Notes under the pieces: generated by a model
Seen by the model: the letters and a program-made list of their open reading frames with translations, nothing else
Databases searched by the model: none
What the model was told of the DNA's origin: nothing
Made by a program: the position numbers and the translations under genes
Origin: Lichenostomus cassidix
Lineage: Eukaryota; Chordata; Aves; Passeriformes; Meliphagidae
Reading direction: 5' to 3'
Assembly (NCBI GenBank): GCA_008360975.2
Contig: CM039211.1
Coordinates: 73,203,663 to 73,267,662 of the forward strand
Length of the DNA stretch: 64,000 bases
Shown: one piece after another, positions 34,625-44,330 of the stretch
Position numbering within the stretch: position 1 is the stretch's first letter
How the letters are laid out: each line of letters starts with the position of its first letter

Positions 34625-34987
34625 GACTTCCACTATCCCAGGTCGCTCCAAGGCCCATCCAGCTCAATATACTTCCAGGGATGGGACACCCACCACTTCT
34701 CTGGGAAACCTGTGCCAGGGCCTCACCATCCTCACAGTAAAACAATTTCTTCCTTACACCTAGTCTGAATCTCCCCTTTTCCCTTTTAAAACCATCAGCC
34801 CTTGTCCTATCACAACAAAAGCTCTGTCCTTTGTCTTTCTTATAAACCCCCCCTTTAAGTACTGAAAGGCCACAATAAGGTCTCCCCAGAGCCTTCTCTT
34901 CTCCAGGCTGAACAATCCCAGCTCTCCCAGACTGTCTGCACAAGAGAGGTGCTCCAGCCCTATCAATGAGCCTGCATTGCTTGGGAC
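34625..34987 (-). mobile_element. CR1 LINE fragment, antisense, 3' tail missing
   Basis: It starts inside the element at CTTCCACTATCCCAGGTCGC and continues CACCACTTCTCTGGGAAACC, AGCCCTTGTCCTATCACAAC, AGGTCTCCCCAGAGCCTTCT and TCTGCACAAGAGAGGTGCTC. The terminal tail and first box (expected on the left) are absent. Confidence 0.92.
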
Positions 34988-36419
34988 CATTTTTCTGGGC
35001 TCAACTGAAGTAGCAAGTTTGACTGATTTGAGTGATCACACACATATTAAAGATATAAAACATTAATATGGGAACAAATCAAAAGCAGTCTGGCTGAGCT
35101 CCTGCTTTGAACTCGTTACACAGATTGAAAAAGAAAAAAGAATTTAAAAAAAAAATTAAAAATGAAAAAGTTTTTATCTCTCCTACATATGAAAAGGTAT
35201 AAATTCCTGACTGACTGCAGCACTTGGCTTGGCTGTGCTGGTAATTGGAACCAGCATGCTTCGCTTCCCGGGCATCCCATTCACAAGGGAGAGAAGGAAG
35301 CATTCAATTTTTCAATAGGAAATTTCATCGCTGGAAAACAATCCACCTTCCTTGAGCCCAAAGAAGAGCCAGAGGGCGAGTTCTCTCCTCGACCACAGCC
35401 TCAGCTTTACTGCCAGCCCTGGCCAGAGCTCACGCCATCCCAAACCCATGAGATTGCCTTCAACACTCCCAGCTCCCTCTCCATTTTCCTTCTAAACACA
35501 GAGGAGTTTTTTTCTTTTCCTTTGGGATTGCTCAGAGGTCCAGTTTGCAACTCTTCTTTCCACAACCAAGTGGGTTAAACAAGTCCAGATTTTGTCATGA
35601 CACTTTTCCTTAGATTTCCACCAAGGTGTAGCCACAGGCCATGTGAACATCAAGGGGACATTTGTGGGACATTTGTGAGGCACAGCACACTTTAAGTGGG
35701 TTTTTTTAATGAGCCTAACCCAAGCCATATGGGACTGAGCAAAAATCGTGTTACACCAACAGCTTTTCTTTAATAACATTTTTAAACTCGTTATTCATTC
35801 CTAAAGCTGCTGTCTTAGCACAGAGTGGAATAAAGCTTCGAGGCCACTAAAACCCATCAGACACTCCAGCAGGACTCAAGAAAGCCAAGCAGCAGGCAAA
35901 GGGACTGAGCAGAGAGGTGGCAGATGAAATGCAGCACCAGTCAACATAAAACCAGGGCAAAAACAACCCCTGACAATGGCCCTTGTAAGAATCAAGTTTC
36001 AGGATTAAATAGACTCAGAAGCAACCATCCTGTGCTTCTGCATGCATAGCACAAATTTAAAGATCAAACTGACTTCTACTTGTAACACCTACCTGGAAAG
36101 TTATTTTTCTCCTCATTATTTATGTTCCCACTGTAATGGCTTATTTCTTTATGCACTTACAGAAAAGCTGAATTATCAGCCTTCTTCACCTGCTTTCTGA
36201 GGCATCCCTGACTCCCTCCGTCTTGCTACCTTTCACATCCAGGACCAGAGGGCTGAACGAGAAAGGAATCACAGGCAGTGCATAGAGAAGATCCTCAAAA
36301 ACACATCAAACTCCATCTCTACACCTTTATCCTCCCTAAAATCTCTAGAAAAAGGTTGTCACAGAGCCATTCTTGACCAACAAATAGAAGCAGTCTTCTA
36401 ACCCCCCATGCAGCACTGC

Positions 36420-36478
36420 TAGGGTATTTTTAGTTGTAATTAGGGTACTTTTAGCTGTAATTAGGGTACTTTTAGCTG
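36420..36478. repeat. 21-base tandem repeat, about 2.8 copies
   Basis: The unit begins TAGGGTACTTTTAGCTGTAA. Copy one (36420-36440) differs from copy two (36441-36461) at two positions, and a partial third copy reaches about 36478. A multiple of three keeps a minus-strand frame open, but that frame is not a credible gene. Confidence 0.93.
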
Positions 36479-37060
36479 CCTTAAGCTGATCCCTTGAAAA
36501 GGGGAATTTTTGAAGCAGATTGGTGTCTGACTGAGAGGGCAGACCTGGAGCAAGAACTGATGGCAGAAGAGGCAGGAGATGGGCAAGGCTGAGAGCAGCA
36601 GCACCAGTACGATAAGGAAAGCTTAGCACAAAATCAGTGTATGGAATCACATGGAATGCTGGATATTTTGAGATGTTTCGGGCAATGGAGGTACTTGCTG
36701 CTCCTCCACTTCAGTAAAAGATGAGGAGTAAGAAACCAGGGTAGAGTTTCCCCCATCTATGCTGAGTTAGGCATGGGATGCCTTACACAGCCCTGCAGGA
36801 AGACATAAAGACTGTAGCACCTGACTACTGAAAGACCTCAAGAAGCCTTCTGGTTTCCCCTCAGCCCAAAGCAGGCATCCCTGAGGACTCAAAGGAAATG
36901 TCTGTGTAGCTCAGGACTGCCAAGGATGCATCCACACCACTGACAGGACCCTGGTGTTTCACCTTTCACCTTTTCCTTAGTGGATCTGGTATCGATGTAA
37001 AGACCCTTCACTGGATCCCACCAATGCCTCAAAGATCCAAGAAAGGCATGCAACACTTAC

Positions 37061-37130
37061 CTCTGCTGGACTTCATCCTGGCCTTGACATGCAAGGCTTG
37101 GACCCTCCTGTTGGATTTAGACTCTGAGTC
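37061..37130 (-). other. Candidate exon, weak acceptor
   Basis: On the minus strand a near-perfect donor (CAGAG before GTAAGT) ends a 70-base segment with only one open frame, reading DSESKSNRRVQALHVKARMK and on to the donor. The acceptor GGTCTGGGTTAG has a poor pyrimidine tract, and the open frame has a stop exactly at that acceptor. Product not recognised. Confidence 0.13.
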
Positions 37131-38127
37131 CTAACCCAGACCTGAACACCAGATCTCACTGCTCTCACTCAGCTCCAAGGATCACACTAAACCCCCAACA
37201 ACTTCTGGGGCAAATTAAATGCAAGCATCTATTTTTGTTAGCCAGGATCACTTTGGCTGAGCTGCCATTGAAGCTTTTCTTAGAAGTCATTAACCATGAT
37301 GGGCAAAACACAATTCCATCTCGCTCCTCTCCTGCCTCTTCAAAGTGAGGATGGCAGCACTCAAGCCCCTGCCTCACTGATTGTCCTACTGTTCCACAAA
37401 GTGGTTCCTCTCCAGCAAATTGAACACTGAGAGCCATCACAGAGCCCCAGACAAAGGGACCAGTGACTGTTTCTGGGATTATAAGAGGGAAGCAGAAAGA
37501 AGCCTATTACAGGGTCTTTGTGGCACTTAATGTTGACAGCTGAAAATAATGGATAGGACAAAACAGAGCAAAGATGATTTAAATAAGGCAACTCCCGGGA
37601 AGTGGTGCTCACTGAGGCTTCCAAAGGAGAACTGCCATTTCTCAGCAATGCTAACCCCCAAGTGGACGTGCACTCCCCCTCTGCAGCCCAGACACAGACA
37701 GACACAGCCCTTTTTAGGCTTTCCACAGAGCTTTTTGCTCAGTTTGCTAGCGGCCACTGCACTCCTGCCATTAGGGGATGGAAAAGGTGTATCAACGAGC
37801 AGCATCAGCCGCAGCTCATCAATCCTTCAGCAAAAACAGCCTTTAATTTCTATCCACTGCCACAAGTGCAGGGATCTGTAAGAAGGGATTTACACATCCA
37901 TGTTCCAGCAGTCATTACACAGCTCCTCCAAAGCCACTCAGAGGACAGGAAATTCACTCCTACCCCACAGGTTTGATGCAGACAGGATGACAAAGGCTCT
38001 GACGAAGCTTTAGTGCCATCTCACACCAGTCCCAGCTCCGTGGGATCCACATGGGGCTCACTTTAAATAACAGACACCTGCCACCTACACACATCACCTC
38101 TCGCCCTCTCAAGAGGGTAGCAATCAG

Positions 38128-38530
38128 AGAATCACAGAATTGTTTCAGTTGAAAAAGAGGTCCAAGATCCAGTACAATCTGTGACTGATCCCCACCTTGT
38201 TACCCAGCCCAGAGTACTGAGTACCACATCCAGTCCCTCCTTGGACACCTCCAGAGATGGGGACTCCACCACCTCCCTGGGCAGCCCCTGCCCATTTTTT
38301 AATCACCCCTTGTGTGAAAAAATTCCTCCTCTTGTCCAACCTGAACATTCCCTGGGCAGCCTGTCCTCTCCGCCTGGGAGCAGAGCCTGACCCTCCCTGG
38401 CTGTCCCCTCCTGTCAGGGAGTCCTGCAGAGCCACAAGGTCCCCCTGAGCCTCCTTTTCTCCAGGCTGAGCCCACCCAGTTCCCTCAGCCACTCCTCATA
38501 GGACTTTCCCTCAATGCCCAAGCCATTCTC
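38128..38530 (-). mobile_element. CR1 LINE fragment, antisense, subfamily with CACCTTGTTACC box
   Basis: Left to right: AGAGAATCACAGAATTGTTT, GATCCCCACCTTGTTACCCA, GGACACCTCCAGAGATGGGG, ACTCCACCACCTCCCTGGGC, CCTGAGCCTCCTTTTCTCCA and CTCAGCCACTCCTCATAGGA. It resembles the shorter copy at 62341-62548. Confidence 0.92.
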
Positions 38531-39180
38531 AGTCTGGCCAGGAAAGCACAAGAGGGGAGGAGAGACACACACAGGTTGCACATGGTGAATTTGCTGGCTG
38601 CCTGAGTTCAAGAGATTTGTTTATGCTGTGGCTTCAGTCTGTCTTTCCAGGCACAGCACTTGGGTTTTATGACCTGAAACACCACCCAAAGCAGCTCCTG
38701 AACATCCAAGGATGCAGCCCAGGCAACCCTGCACTCACCCTGCAATGGATAAAAGCCTGTTGAAAATGGGTCCCTCTGCATGGAGCCCTCTGAAAAGCAC
38801 CTTCACAATGATGGGGATTTCACACCTTTCTTGTGCCCATGCATGTAACCCAGGAGGTCCAAGGCTGCTGTTGGCCACCCAGAGCCCTGAGACACCCTAG
38901 CAGCATTCAGTGGGACTGATCTTGGCAACAAACACCCCTGAGACTTGAAGGGAGGAACGTCAAAAGCTGCTCCTGGGGGGTCCCACACCACCACCCCTCA
39001 GCTGGGATGCTCTAGGGTCTCACTTCTGCAAAAGCTGCCTCTGCAGTGCAAGGGACACAGAGCTCTGGCATGGGATAAGGGTCACAGACATGGCAGTTAG
39101 AGCTGGGAATGCTGCTGTGGATTTGTGAAGCATCTGGATCCTGCAGCAGCACCAACATGCAGCAGTGGTTATGACAGAGG
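38531..39180. other. Unique noncoding sequence
   Basis: Nothing recognised beyond chance open frames. Confidence 0.4.
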
Positions 39181-39592
39181 TGGAGTAGGAGGAAGGACAG
39201 GAAGGAAGGAGAGAAAAGAATGAGAGAAAGGCAGAAGGAGAGGAAGACAAGTGGGGAAGAAAGGAGGGGAAAGAAGGAAAAGGTGGAGAGGAGGGAAGGG
39301 GATGAGAAGGCAGAAGGAAGATGAGGAGGAGGAAAAAAAGGAGAGGAGGAGGAGGAAAGGAAGCAGTGAAGGAGAGGAAGGACAATGAGAGGGAACGGGA
39401 AGAAAAGTGGGCAAAAAAGGAAGGGAAAGAAGGAAAAGGTGAAAAGGAAGGGAGGGGAGGAGAAGGCAGAACGAAGATGAGGAGGAGAAGGGAAAAAAGG
39501 AGAGGAGGAGAAGGAAAGGAAGCAGCCAAGGAGAGAAAGGACAAGGAGAGGGAGAGGAAGAAGAAGAGGGAGGAAGAGAAGGAAGGAAGAGG
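39181..39592 (+). repeat. Polypurine tract containing a tandem array of about 156-base period
   Basis: About 410 bases of nearly pure A and G lie on the plus strand. The landmarks AAAGAAGGAAAAGGT (39270 and 39426) and GATGAGGAGGA (39320 and 39476) recur 156 bases apart. The AAGCAG landmark recurs 159 bases apart (39361 and 39520), giving about 2.2 copies. The minus strand encodes low-complexity Ser/Phe/Leu/Pro frames of 214 and 229 residues that are artefacts of this tract. Confidence 0.92.
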
Positions 39593-40448
39593 CCTTTGAA
39601 TTAATTGTGGAGCAATGCCTGAACCCACCCAACATGAAACGAGACCACAGCACCATTTTCCCCCCAGACAGTCAGCAAAGCAGCTCACCTCCTGTCTCCT
39701 GCTTGGCACTGATAACCGGCATGGAAAACCCCGGAGAGGAGCAGCACAGACGCGTTACAGCTCAGAGATGCTGCAGAAGTGCCAACCAGACACTCTCCAA
39801 CAGCAGTGTGCCAGGCAGCACGGCAGGGAAAAAGCAACCTGCGCCCATGGACATGCCAGTCTCTTCCTCTCAATCCCTTTTGTGAAAAAGGTGACTCAGG
39901 GAAATTGGAAAGGAAGCCAGGGGTGGTGTGAAAGTGGAACAAGACACCATCTGTTCTCAAGCCTCGCAGCTGGAAAGGGCATAACCTGCCCTTGGTGTGG
40001 CTGCAAGGGACACTCTGGTCCAGAGAGGGTTTGTAGGACAGGAGAAAGCTGCCTGCTGGGTTTCCTGTGCTGGAATTCACCCAGCAGACACAGACACCCC
40101 ACCACAGGGCTGCAGCACCAGCTTCACCCTGCGCTCACCCCTGCCCATGAACCCCCATGCAACCTCGTATCTGGAAATATCTGCTTAGGGCACTCACTCT
40201 AGACTGCCTAAAAAGACCAACCACAGATCAAGATGTGGGCATGAATCACCTCTGCAAGGCATATCAAATGCTGAATATGCTTGTGATACTGTAGTGGGAA
40301 AATCCTTATATACAATGCTCATCTATTTCTTGCTGTGTTTACAGTACCACAGTCCTCAGTGTGGATTCGGAGTTATATTTCAAAGCTGATGTGCATGAAG
40401 CTCAGATTGAAAGGCAAATAAGCCCTCAATTCAACTTGTGCTTCACTG
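39593..40448. other. Unique spacer between two polypurine tracts
   Basis: A 195-residue plus-strand frame covers 39615-40202, with overlapping frames on the minus strand. A chance CPWCGCKGH run is present, but spacing to the next Cys does not fit a retroviral-type zinc knuckle. No promoter, splice pair or known domain was seen, so it is not called as a gene. Confidence 0.3.
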
Positions 40449-40766
40449 GAAAGAATGAAAGAAAAAGAAGAGAGAAAATAGGACAAAAAGAAGTAAAACT
40501 AAAATAGGAAGCAAAATCAAGGGAAAATTGAAAAAACAGGAAAAAAGGAGAGAGAATGAGAAAGAGAAAATGAGAGAAAAAGAGAGAAGAAAGAAAGAGA
40601 AAAAAGGAGAGAAATAGAGAGAGAAAGAAAGAGAGAAAGAGAAAGAGAGAAAGAAAGAAGGAAAGAAAGAAACAGCGAAAGAGAAAGAGCGAAAGAAAGA
40701 AGGAGCGAAAGAAAGAAGGAGCGAAAGAAAGAAGGAGCGAAAGAAAGAAGGCGCGAAGAAAGGAGT

Positions 40767-40804
<38 letters not shown>

Positions 40805-40830
40805 GAAAGAAAGAAAGAAAGAAAAAGAAA

Positions 40831-40918
<88 letters not shown>

Positions 40919-41226
40919 AGGAAAAGAAGGAAAATGAGAGAAAAATATGAAAAGGGGGCAAGATAAAACAGCGGAAACACAAGGAGGAAACAAAATGTGG
41001 GAAGAAAAGGGGGGAAAGAAAGGGGGAAGAAAAGGGAGGAAAAGAAAAGGGGGGAAAGAAACAGGGAAGAAAAGGGGGAAGTAAAGGAGAAAAGGGGACA
41101 AAGAAAATGGGAGAAAAGGGGGAGAAGAAAAGTAGGGTGAAGAAAAAAAGAGGGAAAGAGAGAACAAAATCAAAACAAAAAAGGGTGAGATCAAGAACAA
41201 AAAAAAAAAAATGAAAAGAGAAAGTC
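40449..41226 (+). repeat. Polypurine GAAA-type tract of about 0.78 kb
   Basis: A nearly continuous A/G strand contains zones of AGAGAA units, a GAGCGAAAGAAAGAAG 16-base unit repeated about four times (40687-40755), a GA run (40787-40806), a pure GAAA run (about 40826-40918), and a right half rich in G runs alternating with GAAA. It explains every long minus-strand Phe/Ser/Leu frame here. Confidence 0.96.
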
Positions 41227-42497
41227 AGCAAGCAAGAAAACCTAGAGAATTTGATACTTTCCCAATACTAAAAGAACAACCCCAAGTCACTTTTTAAAAA
41301 GTGCAAGTCCTTCCTAATAAGATGCCCAACAGGCTGTGAATTATCCAGCCATAAAACTTCCACTTGCATGTGACATTTGCTGGTAGGAATAAATCAGGGC
41401 AAAGAAAAGAGGAGCTGCTTTGGAGTTGAATGAGTATTATCCTAATTCTAAACGTATTAGCAGTGGTCTGAAAGCAGGACATTGTCATCCAGACAGACGG
41501 ACAATGTTCATAACCAATGGTAATTTGTAGGACGCATAATTTGCTACTACCAAAATAGCACAGCATGTGGGTTTTTTTGCCCTTTTTAGTCTATAGCTGT
41601 GTCGTTTCTTTTGGCCTGTTGAAAGAAATCTGCTCTGCACACGCAGAGCAAGAGCTCAGACCTTCAGCAGCTCATAGAAAACAGGTGGCCAGGCATCGGG
41701 GGAAATACAGCCTTTTGGAAAAAAGCTAATAAAATAAGCAGATGATTATAGAAAATGGAGATGAAACTGGCTTCTCTTTCAAAAACAGAAAGTCAGAGAA
41801 AAAATAAGTTTAGACTGAGCAAATGCTGACTGAAAACACACCCTGCCACCACCTTGCTGAGTTTTACCAACACCAACGGAGTTTTCACCTAAAAAAAAAA
41901 TTAGGAAAAGAATAGTCATCCACTCAGGGCTGACCATCCCCAAGCCACGAAGCTGAGCTTCCCCTGGCTAACCTGGCTTAACACCAGGCAGGCTGGGGGC
42001 TCAGGAAAGTCAGGTTAAAACAGACTTGCTGCCTTAAGACTTCATCCCTGCCATCCTCATCTCCGCATCAGACAACAGCACGCAGCACTTACATGGAAGT
42101 TGAAATTTGGTTAAGTCCCAATCCTTTAACTTTCCATGGGGAGAACGTTAGGAGGTACCTCTCCTGCACGCTCCAGGACCACTCGCTTAAAACTGTCGGT
42201 TATTCCATGGTGGAGATTCACCCGGAAAAAAATTAAAGAGAAGGGAATAAAATAAAGCAAAAACCCACCCCAGAAAAATAAATGCCTGTATCCCTAACAG
42301 AGCGGCAGGGTGGAGCCAGTACACCCTTATATTTAGCTGCAGGCAAAGCCTTAAAGTTGTAGTGCGTTTATTTTCCATGAAGCACATCAATGTGCAAGAT
42401 AAAAAACTCGCCGAACTCTTGCTATTTGCCCCATTCTGTCTCTCATGGGGCACTCTGGGATTGTTATCACTGCTTTATTTTTATTTTCTGAACACAG

Positions 42498-42555
42498 GAG
42501 CCTTGGGATGGATCAGAGATTTCAACAAGCTCAGCTGAAGTTACCTCAAGCTCAA
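42498..42555 (+). other. Candidate exon, low confidence
   Basis: TTTATTTTCTGAACACAG precedes a 58-base segment that ends CTCAAGCTCAA, followed by a GTAAGT donor. Two frames are open (EPWDGSEISTSSAEVTSSS and SLGMDQRFQQAQLKLPQAQ); the other has a stop. It lies between a conserved-looking block and a GC-rich segment. Not recognised as any protein. Confidence 0.18.
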
Positions 42556-42829
42556 GTAAGTGCAGTTTCCCACAACCCTGGGAAAATAAATTACCAATTT
42601 TTTTTCCTTACAGTGGAAAAAGGTAGTTACCAGGCATAAATCAGACCTCATATTTAGAAAATGCTCTACGGGCCAAATGCTGGTCCTCAAAGGCTGTGAA
42701 TCCATCCCACCCCTACCTGCCCCAGCAGAGCAAGCCTGGGTGGCAGCCAAGGTCAAAGCCCATCTGCAGAGGGCACAATTGGCTGGGACATCCAACACAA
42801 ACAGACACGGGGGAAGAAGGGAAAAAACC

Positions 42830-43170
42830 AGGATCTGCTCCCAACCCCTCCCGAGGCCACATCCAGCCCGAGCCACCCCAGCACCTCCCGCTTGGCCTTG
42901 CAGCTCCTTTCATGCTCTGCCAGCCCCCCGGGCACTCCAGCAGATGCCGTGCGTGGAGCTGCAGCCTCCTCTGCCAAAGCTGGGGGACGGCAGAAGGATC
43001 GGCCAGCTCGTAAAAAAACGAGCATCTGCACTTTGCCACTCGCACAGCTGCACTGTGACAGCAGGGCCTGGAGACGGGGCTGCCTGCAGGGACGGTGGGG
43101 AAAGGGAAATGAGTCCATCACGCTACTGCAGGAGCTGCTGCTGACCTGCCAAAGAGCCCTCCTCGAGCTT
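42830..43170. other. GC-rich, CpG-containing segment
   Basis: By eye about 15 CpGs occur in 330 bases of GC-rich sequence, much denser than the surroundings. Several frames on both strands stay open (up to 155 residues), which is expected from composition alone. A hairpin GCTCGT-(A6)-ACGAGC lies at 43006-43023. It might be a weak CpG island or promoter of an unannotated transcript, but no TATA box or initiator was identified. Confidence 0.3.
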
Positions 43171-43930
43171 CAGGGAATGAACTGAGAGGGCTGAATAGGA
43201 AATTTCATCTTTCTCAGCATTTTCCTTTAAACTGTCCAGCAAAGCGAAACACAGAGGAGTGTCTGAAAGCCCTCAAGAGGAGGAATCCATCGTTTGTTTT
43301 CCAATCAAGTGCCTACAGGACTTGTTCGGAGAGTCATCTGCTCTTTTTCTCTTTATTCTATCAGAAGGGTTGTTACCCCAGCAGTCCTAACATCTGAGAG
43401 GAGGACAACCCACAGCCCTCTCCATGAGGATCCACACGCTCCAAATGGGAACCACCACTGGGTCTACCCAGCCTTGGACACTAACCCATGAAAGCATCCA
43501 CCAAACCCACACTCTCCCAGGAAATCCTGCCTCCACTTCCAGTAGGGCTCCCTGTCACTGATGCTTCAGCAGTATTGACCCCAAAGTCTGTTTCCATCAT
43601 GTATTTTAAGAACATTTTGAAAATATCTCTTCTCATGCACTCTGTGAGTAGGGACCACCACCCTTCCCACCCCTCTCACCAGGGAACGGCGATGTGCCCT
43701 GAAAAAAGGCAAGATGCTGTTGCAGCTTTTCTCCCAACCACATCAATTTGTATGAATGAGTGAAAAGCCATTTTTCCTCTCCATCTGCAATTTCAAGCTG
43801 AGAGGACATGTGAGATCGCTCCTTCTCACCCCGCAACAGGACCTGGCATTTACCCAGCAGCAAAGAAGGCGCATCATCATGGGCTTAAGAGCATCAGATC
43901 AGCCCTTGGAATTCTGCCACCCAACCCATC

Positions 43931-44106
43931 CACTGGAACAAGCTACCCAGAGAAATGGTAGATGTGCCACTCCTGGAAACATTCAAAGCCAGGCTGGATG
44001 GGCATTTGAGCAACCTGATGTTGTTGAAGATGTCCCTGCCCATGACAGGGGTGTTGAAACTAGATGGTCTTGAAGATTCCTTCCAACCCAAACTGTTCAG
44101 TGCTTC
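43931..44106 (+). mobile_element. CR1 LINE 3' fragment, sense
   Basis: CTACCCAGAGAAATGGTAGA, AGCCAGGCTGGATGGGCATT, GATGTCCCTGCCCATGACAG and CTAGATGGTCTTGAAGATTC are in sense order. The tail is degraded (ACTGTTCAGTGCTTC). Confidence 0.9.
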
Positions 44107-44152
44107 TCCTCCAGCGTGCTCCACAACTGTTTCTAGGAGCTCCTTAACAGAA

Positions 44153-44330
44153 GATCATGGAATGGTTTGGGTTTAGAGGGACCTTAAGGATGATCCAGTC
44201 TAACCCCCTGCCATGGGCAGGGACACCTTCCACTATCCCAGGTTGCTTCAAGCCCCATCCAGCCTCGCCTTGAACACTTCCAGGGATCCAGGGGCAGCCA
44301 CAGCTTCTCTGGAAAACCTAGAAGGATGAG
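44153..44330 (-). mobile_element. CR1 LINE 3' fragment, antisense
   Basis: GATCATGGAATGGTTTGGGT, CCATGGGCAGGGACACCTTC, CTATCCCAGGTTGCTTCAAG and CAGGGATCCAGGGGCAGCCA read as reverse-complement CR1. It lies tail-to-tail with the copy ending at 44106, only about 46 bases away. Confidence 0.94.

Larger units (their letters stand above)
34988..38127. other. Unique interval of about 3.1 kb
   Basis: An A-rich stretch lies at 35125-35170. A 138-residue plus-strand frame at 35162-35578 has no recognised domain. A 21-base tandem repeat (36420-36478) and a weak minus-strand candidate exon (37061-37130) are listed separately. Confidence 0.4.
41227..43930. other. Unique interval, conserved-looking at 41240-41600 and 42040-42460, GC-rich at 42830-43170
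   Basis: The first part has mixed AT-rich sequence with CpGs (AAACGTATTAGC, AGACGGACAATG, GACGCATAATTTGC). The second holds CCGCATCAG, AACGTTAGG, ACTGTCGGTTATT and ACTCGCCGAAC. Both resemble conserved noncoding DNA. A candidate plus-strand exon (42498-42555) and a GC-rich segment follow and are listed separately. Confidence 0.35.

Noticed and set aside
39012..39709. Minus-strand frames of 214 and 229 residues rich in Ser, Phe, Leu and Pro
   Set aside because: They read the pyrimidine strand of the purine tract; periodic low-complexity sequence cannot support a gene call.
39975..40040. CPWCGCKGH run resembling a retroviral zinc knuckle
   Set aside because: The spacing after His to the next Cys is six residues rather than four, there is no second knuckle, and no retroviral sequence surrounds it.
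40426..41231. Minus-strand frames up to 262 residues with Phe-Leu-Ser repeats resembling membrane segments
   Set aside because: They are the complement of the GAAA-type tract. Hydrophobicity comes from TTT and CTT codons in the simple repeat.
42081..42175. Minus-strand segment with a CAT/GTAAGT donor and an open frame
   Set aside because: The acceptor lacks a pyrimidine tract, so the boundary is arbitrary. It is covered by the conserved-looking block entry.
42677..43185. Overlapping frames of 155, 122, 110, 105 and 97 residues
   Set aside because: Open in several frames on both strands at once, as expected from GC-rich sequence with few stop codons.
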